64,000 nucleotides of DNA from NCBI GenBank assembly GCA_004764695.1, contig SMSO01000037.1, forward strand, positions 914,247-978,246. Reading direction: 5' to 3'. Below are positions 60,579 through 64,000 of the stretch, one piece after another (position 1 is the first letter of the stretch; the number at the start of each line of letters is the position of its first letter). The notes below the pieces were generated by a model. The model worked only from the letters and a program-made list of their open reading frames with translations. It was not told the origin of the DNA and did no database searches. The translations under genes were made by a program, and so were the position numbers. The stretch is from Schizochytrium sp. TIO01. Taxonomy: Eukaryota > Sar > Bigyra > Thraustochytrida > Thraustochytriidae.

Positions 60579-62411
60579 ATGAAGAGTATCAAGGACTTTA
60601 GCGTGGGCGAACTGATAGGCAAGGGAGGTTTTGGCAAAGTTTATCGCGCGGTGCTGCGTCCTCGCGAAGAGGATGGTGTAGTTGCTGATGAAGACAGGCC
60701 TGTGTTTGCTATCAAGGTGATGTCGAAACGATGGCTCAAAGATAAGGGTCTACTTGCACGTGTAGCGGAGGAAATTAAGTTGCAGCTGTCCTTGAAAAAC
60801 CACCCCCACATCGTGCATATGCACTCTTTCTTTGAGAATAAGGCACACTTATTTCTAGTTCTTGAACTCTGCGAAGAGGGAAACCTTTTTCACTACCTTA
60901 AGAAACATAAGCCACTCGACCCAGAGCTTGTGCGCAGGTGGTTTGCAGAAATCGTGTCCGCAGTTGCTCACCTACATGAGAATGATATCGTGCATCGTGA
61001 CTTGAAATTAAGCAATATTTTAGTCACGATGGATGGACATGTAAAAATCAGTGATTTCGGTCTTGCAGCACGTATTGAAGACCGCGAACACCACACTATT
61101 TGCGGAACGCCCTGTTATATGGCTCCGGAAGTGCGACAGCACAACCGGCGCTCTGGCCTATCTTATGACCCTGTTCAAGCTGATCTGTGGTCGTTGGGAT
61201 GTCTTCTTTATACCATGTTAAATGATGGCAAGCACCTGGAGCCTAAAGAGCGCTACAAACGCACTGAAAAAATTCATGAGGATGCCGCGCACAATCTGTT
61301 GAAAATTCTTCTTAACTATAATGAAGATAGGTCCAGTGCAGAAGAGATTCTACGCCACCCGTATCTTCAAGGTACTGACCCTTATCACCAAGCTCAAATG
61401 GCGTTCGCCTCAACAAGTCCATACCGACAATCGAAACACCCTCAGCATTCTGCCTCTCAACGTGACGAGTCTGGCTTCGATAGATCCCCGCAACGGGACC
61501 ATCGGCGCTCCTTTCAACATCACGCCAGTGTAAATTCTCAGTCTCATCAACATCAACATCATCATAACTCGCATCATCAGAATCAGAGTCAGCTCCAACA
61601 ACATTATCAGCAACAGCAACAGACCTCAGAGGAGGACCGTAAGTCTTATGTTCGTATTCACACAGGCAACATACGAGGCGTGCAGCATATTTTTGGTAGT
61701 CATCTTGTACAAATTCGCCGCGATGGAGCAGTTGCGGTAACTGTAATCAACAAAGCTTCAAAGACACCACGTGAAATTGTTGTCTCGGAATGGATGCCAG
61801 CAAGATATAAAAAGCTCCAACAATTTGCTGCAAAAGCTGTCAGTATTTTAGTGAGTACCACTCCTAAGGTAGTACTGAAGCTATCTCACCCAGAAAATAT
61901 GCTTGTAGCTGTGATTGGAGGTACTGCTCGGGTTTGGCTGCGTGATCGTCAGACACATGCCACTTATGACTTGTCCGACACAGCGTCCTCTCCGACAGTT
62001 CGGATTGGAGATCGCAAATATCCAGTTGACCCGACATCTCCTCACGAGTTGCCATGTCTTGTACAACAAGCTGCCTTACGCTGTCTTCAAATAGAGATGG
62101 ACATTTATCGAAAACAGGCGGCGTCCAAAGCTCCTGTTCATTTCCCCGTAATCATTAACGATGATCAAGTGACCTTGCCGGGCGTTGGCACTGGCATGCG
62201 CACAGCCAAAGGGCATGTAAACGTCCATCTAGAAGATGGGACAGATCTCACTCTGGATCGCTCGGCTAGTGTGCTAACTCATGCGGACCGTTCATATGCT
62301 TTACTTCCTGGGATTGCCTCACCACAACTGCCGGTTTTGCCCGTGGAACTAAGGGGAAAGTTACGGCAAGCTCAGGCAGTTGTGAATCAGCTCCTAGAAA
62401 GTCCTTCATGA
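60579..62411 (+). CDS. PLK4: Polo-like kinase 4 (SAK) homologue
   Basis: Ser/Thr kinase expected to start centriole/basal-body duplication. Of 610 residues, the kinase domain is at about 7-264: P-loop GKGGFG 14-19, Lys46 in AIK, HRDLKLSN 139-146, DFG 159-161, CGTPCYMAPE 175-184. The C-lobe between YTMLNDG and NEDRSSAEEIL is shorter than in most polo kinases. A His/Gln-rich linker (about 310-350) follows. The region from about 355 to 480 resembles the PLK4 cryptic polo box and the last 90 residues the third polo box. Polo-box assignment is by pattern and less certain than the kinase. The frame is open twelve bases upstream from a TTG, but the first ATG is 60579, giving MKSIKDF as expected. It indicates a lineage that builds centrioles, as in flagellated zoospores. 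Confidence 0.88.
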   Translation: MKSIKDFSVGELIGKGGFGKVYRAVLRPREEDGVVADEDRPVFAIKVMSKRWLKDKGLLARVAEEIKLQLSLKNHPHIVHMHSFFENKAHLFLVLELCEEGNLFHYLKKHKPLDPELVRRWFAEIVSAVAHLHENDIVHRDLKLSNILVTMDGHVKISDFGLAARIEDREHHTICGTPCYMAPEVRQHNRRSGLSYDPVQADLWSLGCLLYTMLNDGKHLEPKERYKRTEKIHEDAAHNLLKILLNYNEDRSSAEEILRHPYLQGTDPYHQAQMAFASTSPYRQSKHPQHSASQRDESGFDRSPQRDHRRSFQHHASVNSQSHQHQHHHNSHHQNQSQLQQHYQQQQQTSEEDRKSYVRIHTGNIRGVQHIFGSHLVQIRRDGAVAVTVINKASKTPREIVVSEWMPARYKKLQQFAAKAVSILVSTTPKVVLKLSHPENMLVAVIGGTARVWLRDRQTHATYDLSDTASSPTVRIGDRKYPVDPTSPHELPCLVQQAALRCLQIEMDIYRKQAASKAPVHFPVIINDDQVTLPGVGTGMRTAKGHVNVHLEDGTDLTLDRSASVLTHADRSYALLPGIASPQLPVLPVELRGKLRQAQAVVNQLLESPS

Positions 62412-62679
62412 CACGAGTATAAGTATTGTAACCTACACCATTTGTAATCAAACCAACTTCAAGCAAACATATGGCGAATAAGAATTAAATTCAAAAGCAA
62501 TGTTTTAGATTCTACTTTATAACAATATTGGAATGAAAGACATAGCCACCGACGATCAGGGAGGCGCAGCCAAAATTTACTCAAGCACAACTGCATTTGT
62601 CGCACTCAATAAATGCTGTTTTCCCAAACTATTTCATCAGAAAAGCCAAGAAGCTGCAGTGATACAAAAAAGGCAACTG

Positions 62680-64000
62680 TTACGATCTTGCAGACAGGCC
62701 AAGAAAGTCAGAACCAATAGCAGAACATAGATCGCGAAGGAAGTCCAAAACATCGAACTTGCTGATTTGCGTCTGCATAAAAAAAGTAACGCATTTTGTC
62801 ACGACCGATCGAGGTGGTACAATTCTAAGTTTGAAGTTCAGATCAAAAATTCCCAAACGCTGGTCGAGCTCATTTGGTTTCTGCTCGTAGGGTTTCCAAT
62901 TAATTTGTATGCTAAGATCTCGCATGAGCACCTTGCGAAAGGCTTCAAGGTTGAGGAATGGGCGCATTGCGATCAATGTCATTCGGTGATGCCCGGACAT
63001 ATATACTAGCTTGAAATCGAATTGTTCAGAGTCTCCAGGTTTAAGGCGCGGCAAATTGCTGAGCTCGAATGCGAGTTCTGGAAGCTTGAAAGTCGCACAG
63101 CCAAGCTCGTCGAGACGCACGTGAAGCGATATACGAAACATGAACGTGTTCCGCTTTGTGATGTCAAAAGGTACTTTGCAGAATTCCCCTTTGCTATCTT
63201 TGATTGGTGTTTGCGTTTCCTGGTCGAGCCAAAGCAGCTCGTTGCTACCTTTCCAAGGCACATGCAGTAAGTGTAAGGGAATATCGTTGGCCGCTACAGT
63301 GTCTGACTCTTAGCTGTACAAACATGGGTGCATTCTGCAGGTAGGCCTCCATATCATTATCGTTAGTTCGATCCACTGAGGCACCTGGGGCTTCAACTAA
63401 GGCATATGTTGCGCGTGCCATGTGCTGTACAATGTTTTCTAGAGATGGATACACGACCTTCAGTTGGCGAATGTTAATCATACCGGTGAACTCAAACCTG
63501 ACAGCGCGTGGCTTCATAGGATCTGTAGCTTTGATGTAAGACACATCTGAAGCTGTCTCATCCATAAACATTATTTTAGAGATCATCTCCCTTACAGCAG
63601 GGAACCCAAGCCCCAATGCTTTGGTAAGTGAAGGTGCAGTGAAGTCTGGCCGGCTGCCAGCCTGAATAAATACGGAACGTGCAGTGTGCTCTATAAAAGT
63701 GACGGAAGGAAAACCCCCAAACTGAAAGTTACCGTTCAAGTGATGCGCTCTGATTGTCTTGGACTTGTGTTTAGCAGTACCCTCTGCAAATGATGTTTTG
63801 GCCTGCATCTCACCAACCCCAAGGTGCTCAAGTTTAGCATCACGTCCAATCACCATTCCTTGATCTTTAGATACCGCCAAGTCAAATGTTTGAGTGCCAT
63901 CACCAAAGAAAAACGGCAACAATGCCTCTTGAAGAGCCTCTTTGCCATCCACCATCATGCTTACGCTACTTCCAAGACCTGCAAACATCTCACCAACAGG
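62680..64000 (-). CDS. Unrecognised protein, 5' end beyond window, with an apparent +1 frameshift
   Basis: Two minus-strand frames belong together. The upstream one is open from the window edge (an in-frame ATG is at 63988, but codons continue before it) to a TAG at 63245. It encodes at least 247 residues ending naturally around MFVQLRV. In the +1 phase the downstream frame continues as DTVAANDIPLHLLHVPWKGS and on to a stop at 62680, about 200 more residues. The switch lies near 63304; skipping one base there gives one continuous protein. No good GT-AG intron fits. The product is beta-strand-rich in pattern, with no recognised family. A sequencing or assembly error, a real allele-level frameshift, or programmed shifting are all possible. 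The stop is 268 bp from the convergent PLK4 stop. Confidence 0.6.

Noticed and set aside
1-64000. tRNA, rRNA, retroelement or transposase genes
   Set aside because: I saw no A/B-box-like tRNA structures, no rRNA-like blocks, and no reverse transcriptase, integrase or transposase motifs. Weak or divergent ones could be missed by eye.

Overview
This is a piece of a nuclear genome from an intron-poor unicellular eukaryote. About seventeen convincing protein genes sit as long uninterrupted frames, separated by AT-rich or repeat-rich spacers. The content fits a flagellated stramenopile, and I favour a labyrinthulomycete/thraustochytrid-like protist (inference). The supports are a PLK4-type centriole kinase, a phosphoglycerate mutase with a mitochondrial-type presequence (the lower half of glycolysis is mitochondrial in stramenopiles), an RFT1 ER glycolipid protein, nuclear Sm-like and ArfGAP genes, and almost no introns. 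Only two genes need splicing: the ArfGAP (one clear GT-AG intron) and a WD40-like gene (one probable 85-nt intron). Stop codons are used conventionally. Starts given here are ATG codons, even where the frame is open further upstream. I recognised no rRNA, tRNA, CRISPR array or mobile element.

Layout. 0-15 kb: prenylcysteine oxidase (+) convergent with an importin-alpha-like gene (-), a secreted metzincin protease (-), a 5.3-kb gene-poor stretch holding a decayed reading frame, and a second importin-alpha-like gene (-). 16-34 kb: the densest part. It holds a small four-helix membrane protein, RFT1, an acidic disordered protein, an RsuA/RluB-family pseudouridine synthase, uroporphyrinogen-III methyltransferase, a secretory-type MsrA, an SLC9-like Na+/H+ exchanger lacking its usual transport aspartate, and cofactor-independent phosphoglycerate mutase. 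34.3-47.4 kb: a 13-kb gene desert with alternating AT-rich and GC-rich blocks, many short tandem repeats and several start-less coding-like frames. 47.4-53.7 kb: a short protein resembling only the N-terminal domain of a glycoside hydrolase, followed 3 kb later by a full-length 980-residue relative. 55-64 kb: spliced ArfGAP (+), LSm2 (-), WD40-like gene (-) divergent from PLK4 (+), and a partial gene (-) running off the right edge with an apparent frameshift.

The genes form no operon or single pathway. They cover housekeeping: nuclear transport, vesicle traffic, N-glycosylation, RNA processing, siroheme, glycolysis and centriole duplication. Neighbours are often convergent, with stops separated by 111 bp to about 1.1 kb, or divergent. 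The points most worth following are the importin-alpha-like pair with a shared basic motif replacing a recognisable IBB, the exchanger with Asn-Ser instead of Asn-Asp, the glycoside-hydrolase pair, the ArfGAP that combines ALPS-like helices with Glo3-like repeats, and the decayed or start-less coding-like frames in the spacers.
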